Assembly: GCA_050049775.1 (NCBI GenBank)
Contig: JASFVP010000028.1
Coordinates: forward strand, 1-45,364
From: JABDQZ01 sp050049775
Lineage (GTDB): Bacteria; Pseudomonadota; Gammaproteobacteria; Chromatiales; Chromatiaceae
Direction: 5' to 3'
Length of the DNA: 45,364 bases
The first letter of the stretch is position 1. Each line of letters starts with the position of its first letter. The translations under genes were made by a program, and so were the position numbers. This document shows positions 25,393-33,434 of the stretch, in pieces. The notes beneath the pieces were generated by a model. It had not been told where the DNA came from, did no database searches, and saw nothing but the letters and a program-made list of their open reading frames with translations.

Positions 25393-26135
25393 AAAAACAC
25401 CCCTTCGATTTCCGCCAGCGCTTCTTCGGTGGTCATGACCCGCGCATAGCGGTCTTTCATGGTGGTCACCGTGGCCTGTTCCAGTTCGGGCGTCACCGTG
25501 GCGATGGCGTCGGAAATCAGCGTGACATAAAAACCCAGGTCGCAGGCGTCACGCACCGCCGTGCTGACGCATTCGTTGGAATAGACGCCGACAATGAACA
25601 GACCGGTAATGCCGAGATTGCGCAGGATGTACTCGAGGTTGGTGGAATTGAACACACCGGAGGCGGTTTTGTTGACGATGATCTCATCACCCTGCGGAGC
25701 GATTTCCGGCAGGAATTCCGCCTCCTTGGAACCCGGCGGCGCATGCAGCCCGAGGCGCTTGTGGCCGGGACCACGATCACGACCGTCCTGCGTCATCGAC
25801 TGGATGCGGGTGTGAATCACTTCCAGCCGATTGGCGCGAAACATGTCCTGCAATTTGCGCACGTTCGGCAAAACCAGTTGCCCAAGCCTGTCGAAATAAT
25901 AGGCCTGCGATTCTTCCGGCAAACCCGACGACAACGCATCGGCGAACACGCCAAAGCCCGGCGCGGCATCCAGATACTGGATATCTATACAGAGTAACGC
26001 GGTATTGTGACGCTCCAGTGACTGGGTGCGGCCGGCCGCTTCGGCGATGTGCTCGCGATAGGTATCGCGCAAAGGGTCGAGAAAGGAATCCGGATCCAGG
26101 TCTTCCTGGTTGTTGTCGTTGTTGTTTTCAGTCAT
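25389..26135 (-). CDS. Cysteine hydrolase, isochorismatase-like superfamily
   Basis: A 248-residue amide hydrolase. The catalytic triad of this superfamily is visible as Asp51 (CIDIQ), Lys156 (VNKTASG) and Cys189 (SNECVSTA). The family includes N-carbamoylsarcosine, ureidoacrylate and biuret amidohydrolases, and nicotinamidase. A C-N bond next to a carbamoyl or carboxamide group is therefore the likely target. The start is ATG at 26135 (MTENNNDNNQ) with AGGA nine bases upstream; the longer frame to 26183 reads into the preceding gene. It overlaps the end of the M20 hydrolase by eight bases. An acidic, Asn-rich N-terminus is unusual. Confidence 0.88.
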   Translation of the reverse strand: MTENNNDNNQEDLDPDSFLDPLRDTYREHIAEAAGRTQSLERHNTALLCIDIQYLDAAPGFGVFADALSSGLPEESQAYYFDRLGQLVLPNVRKLQDMFRANRLEVIHTRIQSMTQDGRDRGPGHKRLGLHAPPGSKEAEFLPEIAPQGDEIIVNKTASGVFNSTNLEYILRNLGITGLFIVGVYSNECVSTAVRDACDLGFYVTLISDAIATVTPELEQATVTTMKDRYARVMTTEEALAEIEGVFL

Positions 26136-27387
26136 GGGTAGAGTCCTGGCTGGCAAGCCGGTAAAGCGTATTAAGCAGCACATTGGCGCCGGCTTCGATG
26201 TCGGACCAGGCGGTCCATTCAGCGGCCGAATGGCTGCGACCTTCCTTGCTGGGGACGAAAATCATGCCAGCCGCCGTCAGGCGCGCCAGCTTCTGGGTAT
26301 CGTGCGCAGCGCCGCTGGGCATGGCGTGGCTGGCCAGACCGAACTCGGTCGCGACCTCGCGGATGGTTTGCTGCACCCCGGCATCACAAGCGACCGGCTC
26401 GATGTCGCTGAGCACTTCAAAATCAAACATCAGGTCGCGCCGGCGCACAATTGCCGACAAGGTGCGGCGGAATGCGTCGGCCAGCGCATCCAGAACGTCT
26501 GCGTCGATGTCGCGAAATTCCAGTGCAAAGCGCGCTTCGCCCGGCACCACATTGGCGGCGCCCGGGATCAGTTCAACGCGACCGATGGTAGCGACACTGA
26601 GCGGGCCGCCGTGTTCCTCGAGAACACGGTCGATCTCGCCGGCAAACTCCGCCAGGCCCTGAAACGCATCGGCACGCATCGACATCGGCGTGGTGCCGGC
26701 GTGATTGGCGCTGCCGCTGAGACGCACTTCCCAACGGCGCAGGCCGCAAATGCCTTCGACCACACCGATCGGCACCGCCTCGCGATCCAGCATCGGCCCC
26801 TGCTCGATATGCATTTCCACAAAAGCATGCAGACCCTTGGGCGTGCGCGCCGCCGCCAGCGCATCCATGGCATTGAGACCCTGCTCGCTCATCGCATCGG
26901 CCAGGGTCTTGCCGGACAGATCGCGCGCCGAATGAATCCATTCGGGCGTCATTTCGCCGATCATCGCTTGCGAACCGAACATGCCGCCAAAACGGCCCTC
27001 TTCGTCACTGAACGCCACCAGTTCCAGCGGGCGGTCCAGCTTGATCTCCTGTTCCTTCAGCACGCGCAACGCCTCAAGGCTGCACAGGACACCGAGCGCA
27101 CCGTCAAGATGACCGGCACCCGGTACGGTATCGATATGAGAACCGGTCATGACACTGGCAACGTTTTCGTTCCAACCCAGCCGGCCATGCAGGTTGGCGG
27201 CGCCATCCTGAAAGAATTCCAGCCCGGCCTGCTCGATACGCTCACGCAGCCAGGCGCGCCCGGCCATGTCGCCGTCGCTGAATGCCATACGGTATATGCC
27301 GTGGTCTTCGGCCCGGCCGATACTGGCGAGTGTTTCGATATCATTTTTCAGGCGTTCGAAATTGACCTGCAGTCTGTCTTGACTCAC
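26128..27387 (-). CDS. M20-family N-carbamoyl-amino acid hydrolase / allantoate amidohydrolase-like
   Basis: A 419-residue binuclear metallo-hydrolase. Metal ligands of the family are present: His84 and Asp95 (GSHIDTVPGAGHLDG), Glu130 (SDEEGRFG), His193 (EMHIEQGP) and His386 (GRSHSAAEW). The dimerisation-domain motif SGSANHAGTTPM is at 224-235. Relatives remove carbamoyl groups from N-carbamoyl-L-amino acids, beta-ureidopropionate or allantoate, giving ammonia and CO2. The GTG start overlaps the upstream stop by four bases (GTGA). With the cysteine hydrolase it could break down a carbamoylated amino-acid amide in two steps. Confidence 0.9.
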   Translation of the reverse strand: MSQDRLQVNFERLKNDIETLASIGRAEDHGIYRMAFSDGDMAGRAWLRERIEQAGLEFFQDGAANLHGRLGWNENVASVMTGSHIDTVPGAGHLDGALGVLCSLEALRVLKEQEIKLDRPLELVAFSDEEGRFGGMFGSQAMIGEMTPEWIHSARDLSGKTLADAMSEQGLNAMDALAAARTPKGLHAFVEMHIEQGPMLDREAVPIGVVEGICGLRRWEVRLSGSANHAGTTPMSMRADAFQGLAEFAGEIDRVLEEHGGPLSVATIGRVELIPGAANVVPGEARFALEFRDIDADVLDALADAFRRTLSAIVRRRDLMFDFEVLSDIEPVACDAGVQQTIREVATEFGLASHAMPSGAAHDTQKLARLTAAGMIFVPSKEGRSHSAAEWTAWSDIEAGANVLLNTLYRLASQDSTHD

Positions 27388-27848
27388 CCGCCGTCCCCCC
27401 GGCGTGCGCCAGTGACAATCAGCAGGGCGGTGGAAACAAACACGATGGCGCCGACCAGGAAAAACAGCTGCGCGCGCGTCAGGGAGTGATGCTCGACGGT
27501 CACCTGCAGCGGCTCACTCCAGGCGCTGGCGCGACCATCGTCGAATTGCAGGCGGCCCCGAAACAGGTACTGGCCGTCGGTCAGGCCGGTAATAACGGCG
27601 GAGGTGTCGGTGCCCTGATACACACCAAGCGGACTGGCGAAATCCGCTGTCGGTGCGCGCTGGATTTGCGCCACAGCGCCACCGGGCACGGACCAGTCAA
27701 GGCGCACAGCACCGTCTGTGCTGAGCTGCGGCGAGGCCTGCAACGCCACTTCATTGGCATTGACCGCCACGGCAAACAGCAGCATCAGCGCAGCCACAGC
27801 CTCACGCCAATGCTGTTTTACCCAAAAAATCTGTTTCAAATCCGTCAT
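27384..27848 (-). CDS. Membrane-anchored fibronectin type III-like protein
   Basis: A 154-residue protein with an N-terminal hydrophobic signal or anchor (about residues 16-31, ending VNANE), one FnIII-like beta domain of about 80 residues (VRLDWSVPGGAVAQIQRA ... LTDGQYLFRGRLQFDDG), and a C-terminal transmembrane helix (LFFLVGAIVFVSTALLIV) with a short basic tail. The domain should face the periplasm. The start is ATG at 27848; an upstream TTG at 27896 lies in the palindrome-rich regulatory region and is less likely. It is the first gene of the carbamoyl cluster, overlapping the M20 gene by four bases. Function unknown; perhaps a solute sensor or transporter partner. Confidence 0.65.
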   Translation of the reverse strand: MTDLKQIFWVKQHWREAVAALMLLFAVAVNANEVALQASPQLSTDGAVRLDWSVPGGAVAQIQRAPTADFASPLGVYQGTDTSAVITGLTDGQYLFRGRLQFDDGRASAWSEPLQVTVEHHSLTRAQLFFLVGAIVFVSTALLIVTGARRGDGG

Positions 27849-27882
27849 TTGTCTTGCAAAGCGGCCAAAAGACTCCGTATCC

Positions 27883-27927
27883 ACTACTAACGGCAATTGC
27901 CATGCATATGTTTAGTAGTCTAACTAA
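27883..27927. promoter_or_regulatory. Probable MarR operator region between divergent genes
   Basis: ACTACTAA (27883-27890) and TTAGTAGT (27912-27919) form a perfect inverted repeat 21 bases apart. Between them lies the perfect palindrome GGCAATTGCC (27892-27901). A second, overlapping inverted repeat is TTAGT-N6-ACTAA (27912-27916, 27923-27927). This density of symmetric sites in the gap shared by a MarR gene and the operon it faces suggests operator DNA. Confidence 0.5.
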
Positions 27928-28018
27928 TCGGGACAGGTATTTCATCCGTAACGGCTTTTTCAGCTGAAATGCGAGTCATGTATTACAATCTGCTCCATCT
28001 ACCAGCAAATTGATCCAG

Positions 28019-28579
28019 ATGAGCAAAACCGACATAAGCGAAGACATTCTGATCGCCTTGCGGCGCATCATTCGCGCCATCGATCAGCACTCGCGCAAAC
28101 TGATACAAAGCCACGGGCTGACCGGGCCGCAGGCACTGCTGTTGCATGAGATCGTGCGCAACGGATCGCTGACCGGCAGCCAGCTGGCGCAACGCGCCAG
28201 CCTGAGCCAGGCGACCGTGACCGATATCGTCAAACGACTGGAAAAACGCCAGCTGCTGGAACGCAGCCGTGATGCGGTGGACCGACGCAAACTGTTGCTG
28301 CGGGCTACCGCACAGGGTGAGGCGCTGGTGAAAAAGTCCGTACCTTTGCTGCAGGAAAGTTTCCAGGCACGCCTGGCCGAATTGCCACCGGCCGAACAAC
28401 GGCAGTTGCTCGATTCGTTGCAGCACATCGCCCTGATGATGAATGCCGAGGACCTCGACGCCGCACCGATGCTGATCAGCGGCTCACTGACCGCCTCGGT
28501 CGATGACGTCAAACAAGCGGTCGTGCCACAGCAAATTCGCAGCAAACCGCCACAGAATGATGACGACGGCCAGCAATAA
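28019..28579 (+). CDS. MarR-family transcriptional regulator
   Basis: A 186-residue winged-helix regulator. The recognition region GSQLAQRASLSQATVTDIVKRL (about residues 56-77) and the wing SRDAVDRRKLLLRATAQG are typical of MarR proteins, which bind palindromes as dimers and often release them on ligand binding. A C-terminal extension of about 35 polar residues is longer than in most MarR proteins. The start is ATG at 28019 without a clear Shine-Dalgarno; an upstream TTG at 28010 is possible. Divergent position makes it the likely regulator of the carbamoyl cluster. EctR, which controls ectoine genes, is a MarR-family precedent for osmolyte control. Confidence 0.9.
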   Translation: MSKTDISEDILIALRRIIRAIDQHSRKLIQSHGLTGPQALLLHEIVRNGSLTGSQLAQRASLSQATVTDIVKRLEKRQLLERSRDAVDRRKLLLRATAQGEALVKKSVPLLQESFQARLAELPPAEQRQLLDSLQHIALMMNAEDLDAAPMLISGSLTASVDDVKQAVVPQQIRSKPPQNDDDGQQ

Positions 28580-28800
28580 ACCGGAAGATCTCAAAGCAAG
28601 TCCGACAGCTGCACTGATTCACGCAACCATTTGTACCCACGGATTCCAACATGGCCCCGGGAAGCAAAATCATTCTTCAGGACATGCCTTCCCAACCGTA
28701 TCGCGCGACAGGAATTAATCTTCTGAGCTGACTGCAATAATGCGCCTGCTCAAGCAGTTCGGACTATGCTTTAGACTCATGCGCTGCAAATCTCATAGAG

Positions 28801-28827
28801 TTGCCTGACTGATACGCTCTATATAAC
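28801..28827 (+). promoter_or_regulatory. Candidate promoter of the GGDEF-EAL gene
   Basis: TTGCCT (28801-28806) and TATAAC (28822-28827) are separated by 15 bases, a short spacing. Initiation near 28834 would leave a leader of about 30 bases. The rest of 28580-28863 has no gene and is visibly richer in A and T than its surroundings. Confidence 0.3.
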
Positions 28828-28863
28828 CGCAGCGCCTCAAATGGAAGTACAGCGCAGTAAGAT

Positions 28864-31326
28864 ATGGACAGTCTCCGCCCCTTCTCAAATACCAAAATCA
28901 CCCTGCTTTATATGTTGTTATGGAGCAGTTTGTTGACAGCCTCCCTGGTCTGGAACCTGGACAATATTCGCCAGCAAATCATGGAACAGGCCTACGCCGA
29001 GGCGCGCGCCAACCTGAACAAGGACATTACCTTTCGCCGTTGGGGAACAACCCATGGTGGCGTTTATGTGCCAGTCACGGATGAGCAGCAGCCCATACCC
29101 TGGATGGCTCACATACCCGGCCGTGATGTCACAACCACCGATGGCAAACAGCTGACCTTGCTGAATCCGGCTTCCATGCTGCGGCAGATGATGGACGCAT
29201 ACGCTAAGGAATACGGCATCCGCGGCCGCATTACCGGCCTACGTTACCTCAACCCCGGTAATAAACCGGACGAATGGGAAACCGAGCAACTGCTGGCGTT
29301 TGAAAAAGGCGAGAAAGAAGAAGTCTGGTCGATTGCCGAAATCAACCAGCAACCGCATCTGCGTTACCTGCGTGCCATGTTCATGGAAACGGGCTGTGAA
29401 AAATGCCACAGCATTCTGGGTTATAAACTCGGCGATTTGCGCGGCGCCACTGGCCTCAATCTTCCACTAACGGATTACTATGCCCAGATATCCGAAGCTC
29501 AGCATCACCTCGTATTAAGCCACGGCGCCTTCTGGATACTTGGTCTCCTCGGCATTGGCTGGGGTGGGCGCATTTCCAGGGAACGCCAGCTGGAACATGA
29601 AAAACGCGTATCAGAAAAAGCCGAGGCAACAGAAAGCCTGCGCATTTACGCCAATGCGTTTGAAAACAGCGGCGAAGCCATCCTGATTACCGGCGCCGAC
29701 AGACGCATCAGTAATGTCAATGCAGCCTTTAGCACCTTGACCGGCTACAGCCAGGCTGAATCCATCGGTAAAAACCCAAGATTTCTTACCAGTGACAAAA
29801 CCCCGCAGCAGACCTATCAGGAAATGTGGAGCAATCTGGGTAAAAATGACTTCTGGCAAGGCGAGCTCTGGGACAAGGCAAAATCCGGTGAGATATTCCC
29901 CATCTGGGCAGCCGTATCCGTCATACGCGACGAAACCGGCCAGATATGCCACTACATCGCCAGTTATACCGACATCAGTGAACGCAAAAGCGCCGAGGCA
30001 CGCATCAACCACCTGGCGCATCACGATATGCTGACAGGACTGCTAAACCGTTTCAGCCTGCAGAACAGATTACAACAGGCAATTTTCAGTGCGCGACGTG
30101 ATAAACAACAGGTTGCCATATTTTTTATCGATCTGGATCGCTTCAAGAGCGTGAACGACACACTCGGCCACAACATTGGCGACGAGTTGCTGAAGCTGGT
30201 AGCGGAAAGACTGAGTGCCTGTGTCCGTGAAAGTGATATCGTTGCCAGGATCGGCGGCGATGAATTTGTCGTCGTGCTTACCGGCCTGAACGACGATTCC
30301 CGGGTGATTTCATACGCAGAAAAAATGCTGAAAAGGCTGGCCGCCACCTACCACATCAATGGCAACGAGCTGGTCAGCAGTCCCAGCATTGGCATCAGCG
30401 TCTTCCCGAACGATGGCGCGGATGAAAGTGAACTTATCAAAAATGCAGACGTGGCCATGTACCACGCCAAGGAACAGGGCCGAAACAATTTTCAGTTCTT
30501 TTCGGAAAACCTGTTGATCATTGCCCAGGAACGCCTGGCACTGGAAAACGAACTGCATAGCGCCATTAGCGGGAAGCAATTTGAACTTCATTACCAGCCC
30601 CTGATCGGCGCCGCAAACAAACGTATTTGTGGGCTGGAAGCCCTGATACGCTGGCACCATCCGGAAAAAGGCCTTATCCCGCCAGACAAATTCATTCCGG
30701 TCGCGGAAGACACCGGCATCATCAATGAGCTGGGCGACTGGGTAATCGAAGAAGCCTGTCGGCAATTATCCGAGTGGAAAAAACTCGGCTTTCGCGATAT
30801 CTACGTCGCCATCAATCTGTCCGTCAAGCAACTGCTGTCAGACAACCTGAGCAGACAGTTACACACCATTATGGAAAAATACCAGCTCGCAAGTAACGAC
30901 CTGGAATTCGAGATCACTGAAACTGCCGCCATGCACGACCCGGAGCTGGCAGTTGATCGATTACAGGCACTGCGCCAGCTTGGCGTCACCCTGGTCATTG
31001 ACGACCTCGGTACCGGCTATTCCTCGCTGGCCTATCTAAAACGTTTGCCAATCCAGATACTCAAGCTCGACCGCACATTTGTCAGTGAAATCGAAAGCAA
31101 CAGCAACGACACCGAAATCTGCATGGCAACATTGGCGCTGGCCCACAATATCGGCCTGAAAGTGGTTGCCGAAGGCGTGGAGACCCTGCAGCAACGGGAC
31201 TTCCTGCTGAAGCACCAGTGCGATTTTCTGCAAGGCTATCTGTTCAGTGCGCCGTTACCCGCTGCGCAGGCCACAGATTTTATTCGTAGTAACTTATTTG
31301 GAAATACTAGCGAGTTTCCGGCATGA
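28864..31326 (+). CDS. Heme-linked DUF3365-PAS-GGDEF-EAL cyclic-di-GMP signalling protein
   Basis: An 820-residue membrane sensor. Helix 1 (about residues 12-30) and helix 2 (about 219-235) flank a periplasmic DUF3365 (Tll0287-like) domain with a c-type heme motif CEKCH at 178-182. A PAS domain follows (about 260-380), then GGDEF with an intact GGDEF motif at 464-468 and EAL with EALIRW from residue 592 and DDLGTGYSSL further on. Both diguanylate cyclase and phosphodiesterase activities could be active. Heme suggests redox, NO or oxygen sensing. Start ATG 28864 has a weak Shine-Dalgarno. Base composition is lower in GC than neighbours, which may indicate separate origin. Confidence 0.92.
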   Translation: MDSLRPFSNTKITLLYMLLWSSLLTASLVWNLDNIRQQIMEQAYAEARANLNKDITFRRWGTTHGGVYVPVTDEQQPIPWMAHIPGRDVTTTDGKQLTLLNPASMLRQMMDAYAKEYGIRGRITGLRYLNPGNKPDEWETEQLLAFEKGEKEEVWSIAEINQQPHLRYLRAMFMETGCEKCHSILGYKLGDLRGATGLNLPLTDYYAQISEAQHHLVLSHGAFWILGLLGIGWGGRISRERQLEHEKRVSEKAEATESLRIYANAFENSGEAILITGADRRISNVNAAFSTLTGYSQAESIGKNPRFLTSDKTPQQTYQEMWSNLGKNDFWQGELWDKAKSGEIFPIWAAVSVIRDETGQICHYIASYTDISERKSAEARINHLAHHDMLTGLLNRFSLQNRLQQAIFSARRDKQQVAIFFIDLDRFKSVNDTLGHNIGDELLKLVAERLSACVRESDIVARIGGDEFVVVLTGLNDDSRVISYAEKMLKRLAATYHINGNELVSSPSIGISVFPNDGADESELIKNADVAMYHAKEQGRNNFQFFSENLLIIAQERLALENELHSAISGKQFELHYQPLIGAANKRICGLEALIRWHHPEKGLIPPDKFIPVAEDTGIINELGDWVIEEACRQLSEWKKLGFRDIYVAINLSVKQLLSDNLSRQLHTIMEKYQLASNDLEFEITETAAMHDPELAVDRLQALRQLGVTLVIDDLGTGYSSLAYLKRLPIQILKLDRTFVSEIESNSNDTEICMATLALAHNIGLKVVAEGVETLQQRDFLLKHQCDFLQGYLFSAPLPAAQATDFIRSNLFGNTSEFPA

Positions 31327-31328
31327 CT

Positions 31329-31359
31329 CCGGGCAGCCGCTACTTCAGTGGCTGCCCGG
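31329..31359. terminator. Hairpin between convergent GGDEF-EAL gene and ssb
   Basis: CCGGGCAGCC (31329-31338) pairs perfectly with GGCTGCCCGG (31350-31359) around an 11-base loop. It lies directly after the plus-strand stop codon and before the end of ssb. No T-run follows on either strand, so termination efficiency is uncertain. Confidence 0.5.
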
Positions 31360-31409
31360 ATGGAATTGTGCACCAGCCAGGCAGATGTCTGGCGGCCTGG
31401 TAATGTTTT

Positions 31410-31868
31410 TCAGAATGGAATGTCGTCGTCAAAATCAGCGCTATCCATCGCCGGAGCTGGCGCCGGTGCACCCGCTGACTGGGATGAACTCGGGCGCGAC
31501 TGGTCATACGATGACGAACCACCACCGGGGCGACTGTCGAGCATCTGTAACTGGTCGGCGACAATCTCGGTGGTGTAACGATCCGCACCGTTCTGGTCCT
31601 GCCATTTGCGCGTCTGCAGCTTGCCTTCGATGTACACCTTGGCGCCTTTTTTCAGGTATTCACCGGTAATCTCGGCGAGACGACGGAACAGCACCACGCG
31701 ATGCCATTCGGTTTTTTCCTGGTTGTCGCCGGTGTTCTTGTCTTTCCAGGTTTCACTGGTTGCCACCGTGATATTAGCGACCGCATTGCCGTTGGGCATA
31801 TACCGCACTTCCGGGTCCTGGCCCAGATTACCGATCAAGATGACTTTGTTAACGCTTCCCCTTGCCAT
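31410..31868 (-). CDS. ssb: Single-stranded DNA-binding protein
   Basis: A 152-residue SSB. The OB-fold occupies about residues 1-110 (MARGSVNKVILIGNLGQDPEVR...), followed by a flexible Gly/Ser/Pro-rich linker and the intact acidic tip DFDDDIPF that recruits replication and repair partners. It functions as a tetramer on exposed single-stranded DNA. ATG at 31868. It lies 42 bases after the yajR-like gene and is probably co-transcribed with it. The uvrA gene is divergent beyond yajR, as uvrA is divergent from ssb in E. coli. Confidence 0.97.
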   Translation of the reverse strand: MARGSVNKVILIGNLGQDPEVRYMPNGNAVANITVATSETWKDKNTGDNQEKTEWHRVVLFRRLAEITGEYLKKGAKVYIEGKLQTRKWQDQNGADRYTTEIVADQLQMLDSRPGGGSSSYDQSRPSSSQSAGAPAPAPAMDSADFDDDIPF

Positions 31869-31910
31869 AGCTTCTCCTCAGATTTTACGCCTTCCGTGGC
31901 TTTTCTTGGA

Positions 31911-33269
31911 TTATGATGAACCCGCCGCCAGCACGGCTTCGAGTTCAGATTCATTGAGTTTTTTACGGTCCACCTTCAGGTAGGCGACCTGCTCACCGGC
32001 GATCACAACGGCCTCGACCACACCCTCGAGCGCCGACAACTGGCTGACCAGACGCGCCGATTGCTCCCGGTCACGCGCCTGGATTGCCAGCACGCGACTG
32101 CTGTACTGGCCCGGCGTACGCATGGTCAGTGCGATACCCAACCATACAACAGCCAGGCCGGCGGCGGCCAGAAAAACCGTCACATAACCGAACTGCTGGT
32201 GCACCCAGCCACCCGCCACACCGCCGACGAAGCCACCCATGAACTGGCTGGTCGAATACACGCCCATGGCGGTGCCCTTGGCGTCAGCTGGAGCGACCTT
32301 GGAAATCAATGACGGCAGGGTCGATTCCAGCAGGTTGAAGCCGGAGAAAAACAACAGTAGAAACAGGCCCACCAGCCAGTAGCCGGTCGGGAAAAAATAC
32401 ATCAGCAACAGTGCGACCAGGATGGTGGCGACTGCGCCGCTGAACACGGTTTTCATCTTGCCGTGTTTTTCCGCCATGATGATGAACGGCACCATGGCGC
32501 CGACCGACAGCAGCAGCACCGGCAGATACAGCAGGGAATGCTGCTGCACCGGCAGGCCGAGATCACGCAGCAGCAACGGCATTGCCAGGAACATCGCAGT
32601 CAGAATCAGATGCAGGCTGAAAATACCGAAATCCAGCCGCAGCAGTTCACCGCTGCCGAGCACGCGTTTGAACATGGCGGGCACCGGCTGGGCGTCGCGA
32701 TGCAGATGCTGCGACACCGGTGTCGGCACCACCAGCATCAGCACCAGCATGCCAAGCACCGCCAGCACCGTGGTGAGCCAGAAAATACCGGAGATACCGA
32801 TGTAGGCATCGATGAATGGCCCGGCCACCAGCGACAGCGCAAAGGCCGTCCCGATGGTCATACCGATGGTCGCCATGGCCTTGGTGCGTTGCGAATCGCG
32901 CGTCAGATCCGCCGCCAGCGCCATGACGGCCGCTGCCACGGCACCGCTGCCCTGAATCGCGCGGCCAATGATGATCAGCCAGATGTCGTCGGCCAGCGCC
33001 GCCACGACACTGCCGATGGCAAACAGCAGCAGGCCGCCGAAAATCACCGGCTTGCGGCCAATACGATCGGACAACAGGCCAAACGGCAGTTGCAAGATCG
33101 CCTGGGTCAGGCCATAGGCACCGATCGCCAGGCCGATCAGCAGCGGCGTAGCGCCTTCCAGGTGTTCGGTATAGAGCGCAAACACGGGCAGGATCAGGAA
33201 CAAACCGAGCATGCGGAAGCCGTAGATGCCGGCCAGGCCGAACGCGGCGCGGCGCTCCGTCGGCGTCAT
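31911..33269 (-). CDS. YajR-like MFS transporter with C-terminal YAM domain
   Basis: A 452-residue inner-membrane major facilitator with 12 predicted spans, MFS motif A as GLLSDRIGRK, and a C-terminal ferredoxin-like domain of about 65 residues (SRVLAIQARDREQ ... YLKVDRKKLNESELEAVL), the YAM domain of E. coli YajR. Sequence resemblance to YajR runs through the whole length, for example GVYSTSQFMGG. The substrate is unknown. I chose ATG at 33269 (MTPTERRAAFG), which aligns with YajR; a TTG at 33299 would add ten residues. It is upstream of ssb, which is an unusual partner. Confidence 0.88.
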   Translation of the reverse strand: MTPTERRAAFGLAGIYGFRMLGLFLILPVFALYTEHLEGATPLLIGLAIGAYGLTQAILQLPFGLLSDRIGRKPVIFGGLLLFAIGSVVAALADDIWLIIIGRAIQGSGAVAAAVMALAADLTRDSQRTKAMATIGMTIGTAFALSLVAGPFIDAYIGISGIFWLTTVLAVLGMLVLMLVVPTPVSQHLHRDAQPVPAMFKRVLGSGELLRLDFGIFSLHLILTAMFLAMPLLLRDLGLPVQQHSLLYLPVLLLSVGAMVPFIIMAEKHGKMKTVFSGAVATILVALLLMYFFPTGYWLVGLFLLLFFSGFNLLESTLPSLISKVAPADAKGTAMGVYSTSQFMGGFVGGVAGGWVHQQFGYVTVFLAAAGLAVVWLGIALTMRTPGQYSSRVLAIQARDREQSARLVSQLSALEGVVEAVVIAGEQVAYLKVDRKKLNESELEAVLAAGSS

Positions 33270-33335
33270 CGGATCGGATTTTTTGCTGCCAGCTTGCAAA
33301 CGACTACAACCACCAAAGGAAACCAGAATGGCCGG

Positions 33336-33344
33336 ATTCTACCA
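33336..33344 (-). promoter_or_regulatory. Candidate extended -10 promoter for yajR-ssb
   Basis: On the minus strand TGGTAGAAT is a good extended -10 (TG-N-TAGAAT, hexamer at 33336-33341). There is no clear -35. Initiation near 33329 is compatible with either start codon of the yajR-like gene. Confidence 0.4.
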
Positions 33345-33434
33345 GATCGCCAGCGAAACTGTGTCGCCAATAACAAGCCACGCAGGGCAAATTAGGATAT
33401 ATTTCAGGGTTTGCTCGTTGCCTGAATTGCAGTC

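Noticed and set aside
26110..27489. 459-residue open frame opposite the M20 hydrolase
   Set aside because: Antisense shadow spanning two real genes and their overlap; no similarity to a known protein.
33300..33434. LexA (SOS) box upstream of uvrA
   Set aside because: No CTGT-N8-ACAG palindrome was found in the intergenic region; the nearest CTGT lacks the matching half.
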